DNA from: JBLHKE01 sp047619485
GTDB lineage: Bacteria; Verrucomicrobiota; Verrucomicrobiia; Verrucomicrobiales; DEV007
Assembly: GCA_047619485.1 (NCBI GenBank)
Contig: JBLHKE010000031.1
Coordinates: 1-22,724, forward strand
Length of the DNA stretch: 22,724 nucleotides
Reading direction: 5' to 3'
Shown: piece after piece, positions 22,529 through 22,724 of the stretch
Layout: each line of letters begins with the position of its first letter
How positions within the stretch are numbered: the stretch's first letter is position 1
Notes under the pieces: generated by a model
Seen by the model: only the letters and a program-made list of their open reading frames with translations
What the model was told of the DNA's origin: nothing
Databases searched by the model: none
Program-made: the position numbers and the translations under genes

Positions 22529-22724
22529 ATGCCATCTCCCCGAGCCCTGATTTTTGATTTTGACGGCCTGATCGTCGACACCGAGACCTCCATCTATGAG
22601 GCATGGCGCGAGGTCTATTTGGAGCATGGGCAAGACCTAGAATTGGCCACCTACGCGAAGTGTGTCGGTAGCGACCACGGCATGTTTGACCCGATGCAGC
22701 ACCTCGACGAACTGCTCGGTAGGA
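22529..22724 (+). CDS. HAD-superfamily hydrolase (N-terminal part, cut by window edge)
   Basis: ATG 22529 starts three bases after the LysR stop. The 65 residues visible begin MPSPRALIFDFDGLIVDTE, the HAD motif I with nucleophile Asp10 and acid/base Asp12. The DGLIVDTE form is typical of the beta-phosphoglucomutase/phosphoglycolate-phosphatase-like subfamily with a helical cap, and the following EAWREVYLEHGQDL begins that cap. The remaining motifs lie outside the window, so the substrate is open. Probably cotranscribed with the LysR gene. Confidence 0.92.
   Translation, partial: MPSPRALIFDFDGLIVDTETSIYEAWREVYLEHGQDLELATYAKCVGSDHGMFDPMQHLDELLGR

Noticed and set aside
1..22724. CRISPR arrays, tRNA or rRNA genes, phage or complete IS elements
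   Set aside because: No regularly spaced repeats, cloverleaf-type sequences, rRNA stretches or transposase with terminal repeats were seen; the only transposase is the RAYT, which lacks IS ends.

Overview
The window looks like chromosomal DNA of a Verrucomicrobiota bacterium, probably from the Verrucomicrobiales. This is an inference from gene content: a large secreted LTD/CotH protein, SHD1-type domains fused to aspartyl proteases, a VIT-vWA protein, a GC-rich coding style with few strong Shine-Dalgarno sites, and REP-like repeats alongside a REP-associated tyrosine transposase. No rRNA, tRNA, CRISPR array, phage module or complete autonomous IS was seen.

Layout. 1-900 (minus) is the N-terminal part of a deiodinase-like thioredoxin-fold protein running into ankyrin repeats; it leaves the window on the left. 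981-1655 (plus) is a TPR protein that converges on priA (1662-3905, minus). 3906-4335 is gene-free and holds short tandem repeats, an inverted pair of REP-like units and a strong terminator for the beta-barrel protein at 4336-5088 (minus), which has a clear promoter at 5134-5161. A small zinc-ribbon protein (5463-5699, minus) and a secreted protein (5849-6355, plus) follow. The next block encodes envelope or secreted proteins: a VIT-vWA protein (6548-8902), an aspartyl protease made of two tandem SHD1-protease halves (9014-10468), and a 1269-residue LTD/CotH protein (10727-14536, minus).

14647-16002 is a compact two-gene unit, a low-molecular-weight phosphatase plus a fructosamine-kinase-family protein. 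Relatives of this pair act in repair of glycated proteins. A zinc-ribbon membrane protein (16071-17369) has a TATAAT box placed for leaderless transcription. The RAYT transposase (17504-18505, minus) is divergent from glutamate dehydrogenase (18593-19861). A 167-bp MITE-like palindrome lies just after the dehydrogenase.

The most accessory-looking part is 19862-21067. It holds the MITE, two overlapping small membrane-protein genes and what looks like a frameshifted continuation of the second. After it come an anchored periplasmic protein (21068-21466, minus), a LysR regulator (21635-22525) and the start of a HAD hydrolase (22529 to the edge), the last two probably cotranscribed.

I see no single new multi-gene system such as a defence island. 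The most distinctive items are the tandem SHD1-retropepsin protein, the RAYT with several GTAG-headed REP-like repeats in the same window, the deiodinase-ankyrin fusion, the deglycation-type gene pair, and the MITE next to decaying small membrane genes.
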